A DNA stretch of 64,000 bases from Verrucomicrobiales bacterium (lineage in GTDB: Bacteria; Verrucomicrobiota; Verrucomicrobiia; Limisphaerales; UBA9464): assembly GCA_027488845.1 (NCBI GenBank), contig JAIYBC010000065.1:62001-126000 (forward strand), given 5' to 3'. Below are positions 9,254-18,261 of the stretch, piece after piece (within the stretch, counting starts at the first letter, position 1; every line of letters begins with the position of its first letter). Made by a program: the position numbers and the translations under genes. Below the pieces are notes generated by a model that was not told the DNA's origin, did not search any database, and was given only the letters and a program-made list of their open reading frames with translations.

Positions 9254-9991
9254 ATGTCCGATCCCGCAACCGCCCCCAAGCCGTCTTTCTGGGAACTTCC
9301 GGAGGTGCCCCGGGCGCTTCCGTTCGCGGCGTTCCTCCTGATCGGCAGCTTCGCCGGCGCCGCCACCGAGGCCTCGGCCTACTGGGTCTATGTGCTGAAG
9401 ACCTTCGTCGGCGCCGCCCTGCTCTGGCATTTCCGCCCCCGCCTCGCCGAACTGCGCTGGGCCGTGAGCTGGGAGGCCGTCGTGGTCGGCGTGCTCATCG
9501 CCGCCCTGTGGATCGGGCTCGACGGACGGATCCCCGCCCTCGGCACGCTGTACGACACCATCGGTTCCCGCTTCACGGGCAAACCCGTCGAGGCACCGAA
9601 GCCCGAGGCGCCCTGGAACCCGCTGGCCTTCTTCAAGGACAACGCCCCGCTGGGCTACGCCATCCTCGTGGTCCGGGTGGTCGGACGCTCCTTCGTCGTG
9701 CCCATGGTCGAGGAGCTGTTCTACCGGTCCTTCTTCCACCGCTTCATCGCCAGCCAGGACTTCCTCGGGCTGCCCATCGGACTCTGGAACCTCCGGGCGT
9801 TCGCGATCACCAGCGTCGCCTTCGGTCTCGCGCATCCGGGGCAGTGGGTGCAGGGGATCGTCTGCGGTGCCGCCTACCAGTTCCTGGTGATCCGCCACAA
9901 GCGGCTCGGGGACTCGATCACCGCGCACGCCATCACCAACGCCCTGTGCAGCGCCTACGCGATCGCGGCCGGCAAGTGGGAGTTCACCTGA
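9254..9991 (+). CDS. CPBP (CAAX prenyl protease-related) membrane protease
   Basis: A 245-residue integral membrane protein with about six hydrophobic segments. The glutamate protease signature EExxxR is at E153-E154-R158 and the second motif (FGLAHPGQW) supplies the conserved His. The length and motif context fit the CAAX prenyl protease-related family linked to exosortase/PEP-CTERM systems, but no exosortase is in the window. The ATG at 9254 is preferred, because the upstream part of the frame is translated from the heptamer repeat array and is surely non-coding. The next gene may overlap its 3' end by 16 bases. Confidence 0.85.
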   Translation: MSDPATAPKPSFWELPEVPRALPFAAFLLIGSFAGAATEASAYWVYVLKTFVGAALLWHFRPRLAELRWAVSWEAVVVGVLIAALWIGLDGRIPALGTLYDTIGSRFTGKPVEAPKPEAPWNPLAFFKDNAPLGYAILVVRVVGRSFVVPMVEELFYRSFFHRFIASQDFLGLPIGLWNLRAFAITSVAFGLAHPGQWVQGIVCGAAYQFLVIRHKRLGDSITAHAITNALCSAYAIAAGKWEFT

Positions 9992-11616
9992 ATCCAACCC
10001 CGGAGAACGGTCCGCTGACGTCCCAACGCACCACGTTCCTCCCGCCCTGCGTGGTGTTCGAGGACGACCACCTGCTCGTGGTGGACAAGCCGCCGGGCTG
10101 GAACACCCACGCGCCCTCGCCGTACGCGGGCGAAGGGATCCACGAATGGCTGAAGCACCGTGAACCGCGCTGGGCCGACCTCGCGATCCTCCACCGACTC
10201 GACAAGGACACCTCCGGCCTCCTCGTCTTCGGGAAGACACCGCAGGCGAACCGTTCGCTGGCACGGCAGTTCGAGGAACACCTCGTGGGCAAGGTCTACC
10301 GGTTCCGCACGGACCGGGAGGTCGGGATCCAACGCTGTGTCGAGACCTCGGCCGTCGTCCGCAACGGCGACCACCACGTGGCCCGGCCCTGGGCCGTCGG
10401 CATGGACGCGGCGGAGACGGCGTTCGAGGTGGTGCGGCGGACGCCGGGCTTCACCGAGCTGGAGGCGAGGCCGAAGACCGGACGTACCCACCAGATCCGC
10501 GTGCATGCCGCCCACCGGGGATGGCCGCTGATCGGGGACGCCCTGTACGGCGGCACGGCACATCCGCGCCTGCACCTGGCCTCGGTGCGGCTGGAGTTCG
10601 TCCATCCCACGCTCGGAACCCCCGTGGTGTTCGAGGCACCCGACCGCTTCGACGTCCCGCCGGCGACCCTGCTGCGCGCCGCGGTGGTCCATCCCGCAGA
10701 GACCGACGCCTTCCGGAGGCTGCACGGCGCGGCGGATGCCGGTGCGGGCGGCGGCATCCATTGCGACCAGCTCGGGCCATACGTCCTGTTGCAGTCGGAA
10801 GGCGAACCGTCCGGGATTCCTGCCGAAGTCGTCCCCGGATCGGACGGGCTCTACTTCAAGCAGTGGAACCGGCATGTCCGCACCACCGCGGCCGAGGCCG
10901 CCGGGCCGCGTCACCTGCGGGGTCCCGAGGCGCCGGAACGCTTCGAGATCCGCGAGAACGGCGTCCGCTACGAACTGAGCTTCGCGGAGGGCTACAGCGT
11001 CGGGCTCTTCCTCGACCAGCGGGACAACCGGCGGCGGCTCCTGGTGAACCACGTCGCCTCGGGCTTCCCGCTGTTCCCGGAGGGCACCGCGGGACGGGAA
11101 GTGCTGAACTGCTTCGCCTACACCGGCGGGTTCAGCGTCTGTGCGGCCTTGGCCGGCGCGCGGGCCACCAGCCTGGACCTCTCCCGGAAGTACCTCGACT
11201 GGGCCCGCAGGAACTTCGAACGGAACGGCTTGGACCCCGCGGCCCACGACTTCATCTACGGCGACGTCTTCGACTGGATCCGCCGGCTCGGCAAGAAGGG
11301 CCGGCGTTTCGACGCCGTGTTGCTGGACCCACCCACCTTCTCCCGGAGCAAGGAACACGGGGACTTCCGGGCGGAGCGCGACTACGGCCAGCTGGTGTCC
11401 TCGGCCCTGGCGGTCCTGAAGCCGGGCGGTGTCCTGTTCGCCTCGACCAACGCGGCCCGGCTCGAACCCGAACGCTTCCTGTCCGACATCCGAACGGCCA
11501 TCACCGCAGCCGGAAGACGCATCATTTCCCAGCACTACGTTCCGCAGCCGCCGGACTTCCCCATCAGCCGGGAGGAACCCGCCTACCTGAAGACCGTCTG
11601 GCTCCGCGTCTCCTGA
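9976..11616 (+). CDS. RluA-family pseudouridine synthase fused to RlmI-like SAM methyltransferase
   Basis: A two-domain RNA-modifying protein of about 546 residues. The N-terminal half is a pseudouridine synthase of the RluA/RsuA fold, with the catalytic motif HRLDKDTSG (D76 counted from 9976) and the partner motif KTGRTHQIRVH. The C-terminal half is a class I methyltransferase like the rRNA m5C enzyme RlmI, with FAYTGGFSV at about 380 and the DPPTFSRS motif at about 451. There is no ATG near the start. GTG 9976 (overlapping the CPBP gene by 16 bases) leaves a short leader, while GTG 10051 would begin only a few residues before the first conserved strand. Both modifications probably target rRNA, but the sites cannot be inferred. 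Confidence 0.85.
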   Translation: MGVHLNPTPENGPLTSQRTTFLPPCVVFEDDHLLVVDKPPGWNTHAPSPYAGEGIHEWLKHREPRWADLAILHRLDKDTSGLLVFGKTPQANRSLARQFEEHLVGKVYRFRTDREVGIQRCVETSAVVRNGDHHVARPWAVGMDAAETAFEVVRRTPGFTELEARPKTGRTHQIRVHAAHRGWPLIGDALYGGTAHPRLHLASVRLEFVHPTLGTPVVFEAPDRFDVPPATLLRAAVVHPAETDAFRRLHGAADAGAGGGIHCDQLGPYVLLQSEGEPSGIPAEVVPGSDGLYFKQWNRHVRTTAAEAAGPRHLRGPEAPERFEIRENGVRYELSFAEGYSVGLFLDQRDNRRRLLVNHVASGFPLFPEGTAGREVLNCFAYTGGFSVCAALAGARATSLDLSRKYLDWARRNFERNGLDPAAHDFIYGDVFDWIRRLGKKGRRFDAVLLDPPTFSRSKEHGDFRAERDYGQLVSSALAVLKPGGVLFASTNAARLEPERFLSDIRTAITAAGRRIISQHYVPQPPDFPISREEPAYLKTVWLRVS

Positions 11617-11684
11617 TCCCCATCCCCCTTCGCCCTTCAACGCCTCAGCCCTTCAACCCGATCACAGCCTCCCACGGCTCCGGG

Positions 11685-11714
11685 TTGCCATCTGTCAACC
11701 TCGCGGTCTATGGT
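11685..11714 (+). promoter_or_regulatory. Candidate sigma-70-like promoter for the TPR gene
   Basis: TTGCCA (11685-11690), an 18-base spacer and TATGGT (11709-11714), ending six bases before the ATG at 11721. If correct, the transcript would be nearly leaderless, and no ribosome binding site is seen. Confidence 0.35.
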
Positions 11715-11720
11715 TCGGGC

Positions 11721-13118
11721 ATGGCTGAGAAAACTCTGGATCAGGTCCCGGCGTCGCAGCGGGAACTGTTCGAGAAAGGCGTGGCGGCGTTGCAGAAGAA
11801 CAACCTGGACTACGCCGTGACGCTGCTGTTCCAGGTGGTGAAGAACGAACCCGCGCTGTACGAGGCCCGGGAGGCGCTCCGGGCGGCCCAGCACAAGCGG
11901 GCCGGCAACAAGGTGGGCGGCCTCTTCAAGATCCGGAAGTTCCTCGGATCCGCCAACACCCTCACCCGCGGCCAGCTCGCCATGCGGTCCAACCCGCTCG
12001 AGGCGATCGTCGTCGCCGAGGAGGTCCTCAACGAGGATCCCGCCAACGTCGACGCCCACGAGCTGCTGGCGGACGCCGCGTTGCAGTCGCGTCTGCCCAA
12101 GACCGCCCTGCTCTCGCTCGAGGTGGCGTTCAAGGCCAATGCGGCCAACCGCAAGCTGGCCGAGAAGCTGGCCGACGCGCACAACCAGCTCGGGAACCGA
12201 GCGCGGGCCGAGAGGATCCTGCGCGACCTGCTTTCGACGGATCCCAACGACCCGTCGCTGAACGAGAAGCTCAAGAACCTGCTCGCGACCCGGACCCTCT
12301 CCGAAGGCGGCTACGAACAGGCCGCAACCGGCGGCGGCAGCTACCGCGACCTGCTCCGGGACAAGGAGCAGGCCCGTTCGCTCGAGATGGAGAACCGGGA
12401 GGTCAAGGACGTCGACGTCGCCGACCGTCTCCTCCGCGAGCAGGAGTCCAAGCTGGCCGAGGACCCGTCGAATCCGCGCATCCTGCGCACCCTCGCGGAA
12501 CTCAGCCTGAAGAAGGGCGACACCGAGGCGGCCCTCGAGTGGTACGGGAAGCTGCTCGCCACGACCGGACTGAACGACCCGCAGATCCTGCAGCAGATCC
12601 GGGACATCCACCTCTTGCGGATCACGTCCGAGGAGAAGGCCCTCGACGCCTCGGACCCGGACCATGCGGCGAAGCTGGCGGAGATCCAGGGGCGCCGGAC
12701 GAAGTTCCTCATCGAGGACGCCCGACGCCGCTGCGAGGCGAATCCGACGGACCTGTCCATACGGCTCGAGCTCGGGGAACTCCACCTCCGGGCCGGCCGC
12801 CTCGGCGAGGCCATCGCCGAGCTGCAGAAGGCCCAGAACAACCCGAGCAGGCGGATCGCCGCGATGAACCTCCTCGCCCAGGCCTTCTCCCTGCGCGGGA
12901 TGAACGACCTCGCCGCGAAGAAGCTCGAGGAGGCCCTCAAGGAGAAGCCGGTCTTCGACGACGAAGCCAAGGACCTCCGGTACCAGCTCGGAACCGTCCT
13001 CGAGAAGGTCGGCCGGAAATCCGAGGCCATCGATCAGTTCAAGCTCATCTACGAGCAGGACATCGGCTACCGGGACGTGATGGCGCGGGTGGACGCGTTC
13101 TACGCCTCGCAGGGCTGA
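11721..13118 (+). CDS. TPR-repeat scaffold protein
   Basis: A 465-residue soluble protein built from tetratricopeptide repeats. Repeat-like helices are seen at about 15-50, 95-200 and 255-450, for example NPRILRTLAELSLKKGDTEAALEWYGKLL and the LGEAIAELQKAQ repeat. A charged, poorly conserved linker lies between about 195 and 245. There is no signal peptide or membrane segment. TPR arrays mediate protein-protein contacts, and nothing in the sequence shows the partner. The sigma-54 activator gene begins 143 bases downstream on the same strand. Similar TPR proteins are frequent in Verrucomicrobia and Planctomycetes, usually without an assigned role. Confidence 0.85.
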   Translation: MAEKTLDQVPASQRELFEKGVAALQKNNLDYAVTLLFQVVKNEPALYEAREALRAAQHKRAGNKVGGLFKIRKFLGSANTLTRGQLAMRSNPLEAIVVAEEVLNEDPANVDAHELLADAALQSRLPKTALLSLEVAFKANAANRKLAEKLADAHNQLGNRARAERILRDLLSTDPNDPSLNEKLKNLLATRTLSEGGYEQAATGGGSYRDLLRDKEQARSLEMENREVKDVDVADRLLREQESKLAEDPSNPRILRTLAELSLKKGDTEAALEWYGKLLATTGLNDPQILQQIRDIHLLRITSEEKALDASDPDHAAKLAEIQGRRTKFLIEDARRRCEANPTDLSIRLELGELHLRAGRLGEAIAELQKAQNNPSRRIAAMNLLAQAFSLRGMNDLAAKKLEEALKEKPVFDDEAKDLRYQLGTVLEKVGRKSEAIDQFKLIYEQDIGYRDVMARVDAFYASQG

Positions 13119-13261
13119 TCCGGAGCCGCCTTCCGGCCACCGGGAGTCGTCGGAAACGGCGCCTCGGGACATTTGGCACCCCGGTGGGGACCACCCCCGC
13201 GCTTGCACGGGCAGGCGGTTGCGGCCAACTCTCCCCGGAAGAGAGCCGGTCCCCCGAGCCC

Positions 13262-14701
13262 ATGCCCATCGAGAAGATCATCATCCTGGAGGACAACGAA
13301 ATCATCCGTCGTTCCCTCGAGGCCCAGCTGCACAAGCGGCGATATGATGTGGTGGGCGTCTCCACGCTCGCGGCCGCCCAGGACTACCTCGCCAAGGACA
13401 ACTGGGACCTGATGTTCGTCGACGTCCGCCTTCCGGACGGCGAAGGCACGGACCTGCTGCGCGAGCTGCAGAACCGCCCGGTGAAGCCGCTGGTGGTGAT
13501 CATGACCGGCCACGCCTCGGTCGAATCGGCCGTCGCCTGCATGCGGGACGGCGCCTTCGACTACCTGATCAAGCCGTTCTCCAGCGACCAGATCGACATC
13601 ACGCTGAAGAAGGCCGAGGACTTCACCCAGCTGGTGAAGGTGAACCACTACCTCAGCCACGAGGAGGCGGAGGAGACCGGCTACGAGCTGCTGGGCAGGA
13701 GCCCGGCGATGCAGGGGCTGCGCGACCTGATCCGCAAGGTGGCCCGCACGCAGGCGACGGTGTTGGTCCAGGGTGAGAGCGGCACCGGCAAGGAGCTGGT
13801 CTCCCGCGCGATCTACCGCGAAAGCCCCCGCGCCAACGCCCCGTTCATCAAGGTCAACTGCGCCGCGATCCCCGAGAACCTCATCGAGAGCGAGTTCTTC
13901 GGCCACGAGAAGGGCGCGTTCACCGGCGCCCTCAACAAGCGCGAGGGCCGCTTCGAACTCGCCCACGGCGGCACCATCCTCCTCGACGAGATCAGCGAGG
14001 TCTCGCCCCAGGTCCAGGCCAAGCTCCTCCGCGTGCTCCAGGAACGGGAACTGGAACGCGTCGGCGGCAACCGCACCATCAAGGTCGACGTCCGCGTCAT
14101 CGCCACCACCAACCGCAACCTGGAGGAGAGCGTCGCCCGCAAGGAGTTCCGCCAGGACCTCTTCTTCCGGCTCAACGTCGTCCCGATCCTCGTCCCGCCC
14201 CTCCGCGAACGGAGGGAGGACATCCTCTTCCTCTCGGAACAGTTCGTTCAGCGCTTCGTCCGCAAGCACGGCGTCCGCGTCAACGGCATCTCCCCCGGCT
14301 GCCGCGCCGCCCTCATGAGCCACGACTGGCCCGGCAACGTCCGCGAACTCCAGAACGTCATCGAACGGGCCGTGATCCTCTGTCCGGACGGCGAGGACCT
14401 CGCCGCGGCCCACCTCGGGTTCCACCAGTTCACCAACGTCGCCGCCGCCAGCGCCGCATCCCAAGCCCCATCCTCCGGCAACGGCCCGTCCCAGGCCGCC
14501 GTCTCCGCCGCCGCTCCCGATCAGATCGTGCCGCTCGACCAACTGGAGAAGCAGGCGATCCTCCACGCACTGGACCTCTGCAAGGGCAACCGCACCCACG
14601 CCGCCAAGCACCTCGGCATCAGCATCCGCACCATGCGCAACAAGCTGAAGGAGTACGGCGTCGCCGCCGGTGGCGAATCGGATTCCGAAGACGAAGGCTG
14701 A
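13262..14701 (+). CDS. NtrC/AtoC-type sigma-54-dependent response regulator
   Basis: A 479-residue activator with the full three-domain layout. The receiver domain (1-120) has phosphoacceptor D54 in FVDVRLP. The AAA+ domain (about 143-370) has Walker A GESGTGKE (171-178), the sigma-54 contact loop GAFTGA (218-223), Walker B GGTILLDEI, and an intact arginine-finger region (FRQDLFFRLNV). A C-terminal Fis-type helix-turn-helix (about 435-467) follows an Ala/Ser/Pro-rich linker. It should drive RpoN promoters when phosphorylated. Its kinase is not adjacent, and the PAS kinase at 3755-4918 already has its own partner. Confidence 0.95.
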   Translation: MPIEKIIILEDNEIIRRSLEAQLHKRRYDVVGVSTLAAAQDYLAKDNWDLMFVDVRLPDGEGTDLLRELQNRPVKPLVVIMTGHASVESAVACMRDGAFDYLIKPFSSDQIDITLKKAEDFTQLVKVNHYLSHEEAEETGYELLGRSPAMQGLRDLIRKVARTQATVLVQGESGTGKELVSRAIYRESPRANAPFIKVNCAAIPENLIESEFFGHEKGAFTGALNKREGRFELAHGGTILLDEISEVSPQVQAKLLRVLQERELERVGGNRTIKVDVRVIATTNRNLEESVARKEFRQDLFFRLNVVPILVPPLRERREDILFLSEQFVQRFVRKHGVRVNGISPGCRAALMSHDWPGNVRELQNVIERAVILCPDGEDLAAAHLGFHQFTNVAAASAASQAPSSGNGPSQAAVSAAAPDQIVPLDQLEKQAILHALDLCKGNRTHAAKHLGISIRTMRNKLKEYGVAAGGESDSEDEG

Positions 14702-14710
14702 GGGGCGGTT

Positions 14711-14738
14711 GTCGGTGGTCCGTTGTCCGTTGTCCGTG
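14711..14738 (+). repeat. GTCCGTT-type heptamer tandem array
   Basis: Four heptamers in phase: GTCGGTG, GTCCGTT, GTCCGTT and GTCCGTG, directly after the stop of the sigma-54 activator gene. It has the same seven-base period as the array at 9143-9198 but a different unit. Confidence 0.6.
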
Positions 14739-14833
14739 GCCCGTCGTCGGCGTGATCCCCGCCCCGCAGTCCCTCGACGCGATTGAGCCGTGCGCAGGAA
14801 ACGCGTGAAGGCGTCGCCGGTGGAAATGGAAAG

Positions 14834-14868
14834 GCCCTTCCCCGGAAACCCACTAACCGGGGAAGGGC
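14834..14868 (-). terminator. Hairpin terminator downstream of the small membrane-protein gene
   Basis: A perfect 12-base stem (14834-14845 with 14857-14868) around an 11-base loop. Read on the minus strand it is followed by CTTTCCATTTCC, a moderately T-rich tract. It lies 44 bases beyond the stop of the gene at 14912-15148 and supports that gene being real. It may also stop transcripts of the plus-strand activator gene. Confidence 0.55.
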
Positions 14869-14911
14869 GTTGCCCACACGACGTGTCGCCAAACGGGGCG
14901 CCACGCCAAAC

Positions 14912-15148
14912 CTATGACTGCAAACCGATGACTTCGGAAGGCCGACCGGCCATGGCAACCGAATCCGACGCTGGTCCCCCGAGGACTCCCGGGGCCGCCA
15001 GATGCAGCGCCACCGCCAGCAGCACGCTCGCTCCGACGACCGCGTAGACCGCGAATTCAATCCGCTCGGACTTACGCTCGCGGACCAAGGCCTCCGCCAA
15101 GGGACCACGACGATTCAGCAACGGCATCCGATTCATTCCCACTCTCAT
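14912..15148 (-). CDS. Small single-pass membrane protein, unknown function
   Basis: A 78-residue predicted protein. A charged, basic N-terminal part (about 1-30, including a KSERIEF segment) leads into one transmembrane helix at about 32-52 (FAVYAVVGASVLLAVALHLA), then a short tail. Support for a real gene is contextual. A strong GGGAGG ribosome binding site (15154-15159) sits five bases before the ATG, and a perfect hairpin terminator follows the stop. It has no recognised family. Similar one-helix proteins are common and seldom characterised. It is separated by 139 bases from the pseudopilin gene upstream on the same strand. Confidence 0.55.
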   Translation of the reverse strand: MRVGMNRMPLLNRRGPLAEALVRERKSERIEFAVYAVVGASVLLAVALHLAAPGVLGGPASDSVAMAGRPSEVIGLQS

Positions 15149-15287
15149 AGACGCCTCCCATCACCCGATGGATCGCGAAAAGTTTCACCCACTCCGAGTC
15201 CGCCGGAGGCGGGATGTTCAAACTTCCCGCGGGGATCCGGGAGGACGACACGGAAGGACACGGACACACAGGGCCATCCGCGGCGCT

Positions 15288-16034
15288 TCACCGCGTCCTC
15301 GGATCCCGCAGGTGTTCCACATGCCCGTCGAGCATCAGGCGGTTGCGTCCGCCGACATGCGACGACATCCCACGGAGTTCCGACGGCACCGACGGAATCG
15401 TGGAGGGGAAGTAGGGATCGACCGCCAGCTCCACCGAGGAAGCTCCGTCCGGCCTTCCGGCGACCGGATTGTCCGCCCGGCGCAACGCCTCCACCGCCCC
15501 CTCCACGGTGCGGCCCCAGAAGTTGTCGTCGGGCACCGGGTCCTCGAACCGGTCGAACCGCCACATCCAGTGGTGGGTCCGGGCTTCGCCCCCGTCGACG
15601 CCTTCGCGGAGCGCGGTCTGGACCACGGCATCCACGCGCGCCAACGGTCCCGATTCCACGGCCGGGCATCGGAAGGCCCGGGCCTCGTCCAGATGCCCGC
15701 GCAACACCACCCAGGCCCAGCCCGACCGCGGATCGCTGGAGGATGGCCATCCGCTCCAAGGACGGTAGCCGCCCGGCTGGTCCGTCTTGAGGTCGCGACG
15801 GTCCGGAAAGCGACCGGAGCCATCGCCGAGATAGAGCGCCCAGGCGAGTCCCTGCTGTCTCAGGTTGGAGAGGCAACGCGACTTGCCCGCTGCGCCCTTC
15901 GCACGGGCCAAGGTCGGGAGAAGCAACGAGGCCAGCACGGCGACGATCGCGACGACGACCAGCAACTCGACGAGGGTGAAGGCCCGGACGAGTCGGCGCG
16001 TGGCGCGGCTATTCCGGCAGTGCGAAGGCGACAT
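15288..16034 (-). CDS. Prepilin-type N-terminal cleavage/methylation protein (pseudopilin 2)
   Basis: A 248-residue pilin-like protein with the processed sequence FTLVELLVV starting at F19 and the conserved Glu at mature position 5 (E23). The residue before the cleavage site is Ala18 rather than the usual Gly, which is tolerated by some prepilin peptidases. The body has the Trp-rich central part and the C-terminal LMLDGHVEHL motif that marks the H-X9-DG-like C-terminal domain of these proteins. It overlaps the end of the PQQ dehydrogenase gene upstream by 26 bases, so it is probably co-transcribed with it. Only the N-terminal region resembles the first copy at 1746-2558. Confidence 0.85.
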   Translation of the reverse strand: MSPSHCRNSRATRRLVRAFTLVELLVVVAIVAVLASLLLPTLARAKGAAGKSRCLSNLRQQGLAWALYLGDGSGRFPDRRDLKTDQPGGYRPWSGWPSSSDPRSGWAWVVLRGHLDEARAFRCPAVESGPLARVDAVVQTALREGVDGGEARTHHWMWRFDRFEDPVPDDNFWGRTVEGAVEALRRADNPVAGRPDGASSVELAVDPYFPSTIPSVPSELRGMSSHVGGRNRLMLDGHVEHLRDPRTR

Positions 16035-18177
16035 AGGCGTCCCCGCTCTTCCGGCCGATCTTCCCGCCGCCGCAGGCGATCACGACGAACTGGCGTCCGC
16101 GAACCGAATAGGTCGCCGGCGTGGCGAATCCCGCCGCGGGCAACGTCGCCTTCCAGAGCTCGCGTCCGGTACGCCGGTCGAACGCCCGGATGTGCTCGTC
16201 CCGGCTCGCCGCGATGAACACCAGGCCGCCCGCCGTCACCACCGGGCCGCCGTAGTTCTCGGTGCCGGTCTTCGGCAAGCCCCGCGCCGTCAGCTCCGGG
16301 TACTCGCCCAACGGCACACGCCAGCGGTACTCGCCGGTGTTCAGGTCGATCGCATTCAACGTGCCCCACGGCGGCTTCACCGCCGGATAGCCGTTGGTGT
16401 CCAACCAGCGGTTGTAGCCGGTGTGCGTGAACGGGATCCGGCCCAGCACGTCCTCGCCTCCCAACTCCCCGCGGGCCCCGGCCGGCGCGACGCCCGCCGA
16501 CGCCGACGCCACGCCGAAGAGATGGTCCACCACCGAACCCCGCTGGGCCTCGGTCAGGAAGTCGAACGAAGGCATCACGCCCTTGCCGGTCCTCAGCAAC
16601 GCAAGGATCTCCTCACGGGTGCGCCGGGCACCCACCCCGACCAGCGACGGCACGTTCTGCGCGGAGTTCCCGACCCGGTCCACGCCATGGCAGGCGGCGC
16701 AGACCTGCGTGTAGATCGCAGCCCCGTCGGCCGGGGCACCGGCCTCCGGACGCTTCGTCTCCACCAACGTCAGGATCCACGGCATCTCGTTCGCGTTGAC
16801 GTAGAGGATGCCGTCCGGATCGGCCGCGGCACCGCCCCATTCCGCGCCGCCGTCGAACCCGGGGAACACCACCGTCCCTTCCCGGCTCGGCGGCAGGTAC
16901 GGCACGTGCGGACGGATCCGGACGAACTTCTCCATCACCGTCCTGTGCGACTCCGGCGAGATGTCGGTGATCTGCGTCGCGTCGAACACCTGTCGCGCGA
17001 AGGGTTCCGGCTTCTCCGGAACCGGCTGCGTCGGCCAGGCGGATTCCCCCGGTATGTCCGACGACGGCACCGGCACCTCGCGGATCGGGAACACGGGCTC
17101 GCCCGTGGCCCTGTCGAAGACGAACACGTGGCCCGACTTGGTCACCTGTGCCACGGCATCGATGCGGCGGCCGTCTCGACGGACCGTGATCAGGTTCGGC
17201 GGCGCCGGCAGGTCACGGTCCCAGAGGTCGTGGTGGACGAGCTGGCGATGCCACAGGCGACTTCCCGTGCGGGCGTCGAGGGCGATGAGGCAGTTCGCGA
17301 AAAGGTCCTGTCCGATGCGGTTGCCGCCCCAGAAGTCGAACGCCGCGGAACCCGTCGGGCAGAACACGATCCCACGCGCCTCGTCCAAGGAGAACCCGGC
17401 CCAGACGTTCGCGCCGCCGATGTGCTTCCATGCGTCCGGCGGCCACGTGTCGTACCCCTCCTCGCCGGGTTGCGGGATGGTGTTGAAGCGCCAAACCAGC
17501 TTCCCCGTGCGGACGTCGTAGGCGCGGATATGGCCCGGTGCCGCGGGCGCCGGCCCTTCGCCGAGGCGCATCCCGAGGATCAGCAGGTCACCGAAGACCA
17601 CACCCGGTGTCGTGCACTGGAGCGCCAGCGACTTCACGTCGCGACCCAGGCCGTCCTTCAGGTCCACGACGCCGTCCTTGCCGAAGGACGGAACCGGCTT
17701 CCCGGTCACCGGATCCAACGCATGGAGGAAGTGGTCGTTGGCGTAGAACAGCCGCCGCTCGGAGTCCGAGGCCCAATGGCTGAGTCCGCGGTTCACGCCG
17801 GCCTTGCTGAAGCCGGATGCAGCCGGATCGAACCGCCAACGCTCCCGGCCGGTGTCGGCGTCCAGCGCGAAGACCGCGAGGTCGGGCGTGGTGCCGAAAA
17901 GGACTCCTCCGACCACCAGCGGGTTGCACTGGATCTGCGAGCGGTTCGACGGATCCGCACCGCCCGCGCGATAGGTCCAGGCCACCTTGAGCCCCGAGAC
18001 GTTGCGCGGCGTGATCTGGCGCAACGTCGAATGGTGGCTCACGCCCTTGTCCCCAAGATACGAGGGCCAATCCGCGTCCGGCCGCGCCGCGTGGACGACG
18101 ACGCCGGCGGACAGGCCGAGGGCGAGACCCCAGCCGGCGAGGACGCGCGAGGGACGCCGGGAGATGCGGGACGACAT
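16009..18177 (-). CDS. PQQ-dependent alcohol/glucose-type dehydrogenase with internal cytochrome c
   Basis: A 722-residue exported quinoprotein. A signal peptide covers about 1-31 (GLALGLSAGVVVHAA). An eight-bladed PQQ propeller with repeated tryptophan-docking segments (WRFDP, LVWRFN, GRELWKATLP) surrounds a cytochrome c domain inserted at about 480-560, with heme site C493AAC496H497. This layout, with the heme domain inside the propeller, matches the pyrroloquinoline-quinone-dependent glucose-dehydrogenase-like family common in Verrucomicrobia. The enzyme would oxidise an alcohol or sugar in the periplasm and pass electrons through its own heme. The ATG at 18177 is chosen because it starts the signal peptide. 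A pseudopilin gene overlaps its 3' end. Confidence 0.88.
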   Translation of the reverse strand: MSSRISRRPSRVLAGWGLALGLSAGVVVHAARPDADWPSYLGDKGVSHHSTLRQITPRNVSGLKVAWTYRAGGADPSNRSQIQCNPLVVGGVLFGTTPDLAVFALDADTGRERWRFDPAASGFSKAGVNRGLSHWASDSERRLFYANDHFLHALDPVTGKPVPSFGKDGVVDLKDGLGRDVKSLALQCTTPGVVFGDLLILGMRLGEGPAPAAPGHIRAYDVRTGKLVWRFNTIPQPGEEGYDTWPPDAWKHIGGANVWAGFSLDEARGIVFCPTGSAAFDFWGGNRIGQDLFANCLIALDARTGSRLWHRQLVHHDLWDRDLPAPPNLITVRRDGRRIDAVAQVTKSGHVFVFDRATGEPVFPIREVPVPSSDIPGESAWPTQPVPEKPEPFARQVFDATQITDISPESHRTVMEKFVRIRPHVPYLPPSREGTVVFPGFDGGAEWGGAAADPDGILYVNANEMPWILTLVETKRPEAGAPADGAAIYTQVCAACHGVDRVGNSAQNVPSLVGVGARRTREEILALLRTGKGVMPSFDFLTEAQRGSVVDHLFGVASASAGVAPAGARGELGGEDVLGRIPFTHTGYNRWLDTNGYPAVKPPWGTLNAIDLNTGEYRWRVPLGEYPELTARGLPKTGTENYGGPVVTAGGLVFIAASRDEHIRAFDRRTGRELWKATLPAAGFATPATYSVRGRQFVVIACGGGKIGRKSGDAYVAFALPE

Positions 18178-18261
18178 GCCCGGATCGAAGTCGAATTCCC
18201 CCCGGAGACTCAATCGAACTCGTATGGAACCGCGACTGGCAACCGGGAGCCCGGGGGTTCT

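Noticed and set aside
13172-13206. Sigma-54-type promoter before the NtrC-like gene (TGGCA ... TTGCA)
   Set aside because: The two elements are much farther apart than the fixed -24/-12 spacing requires.
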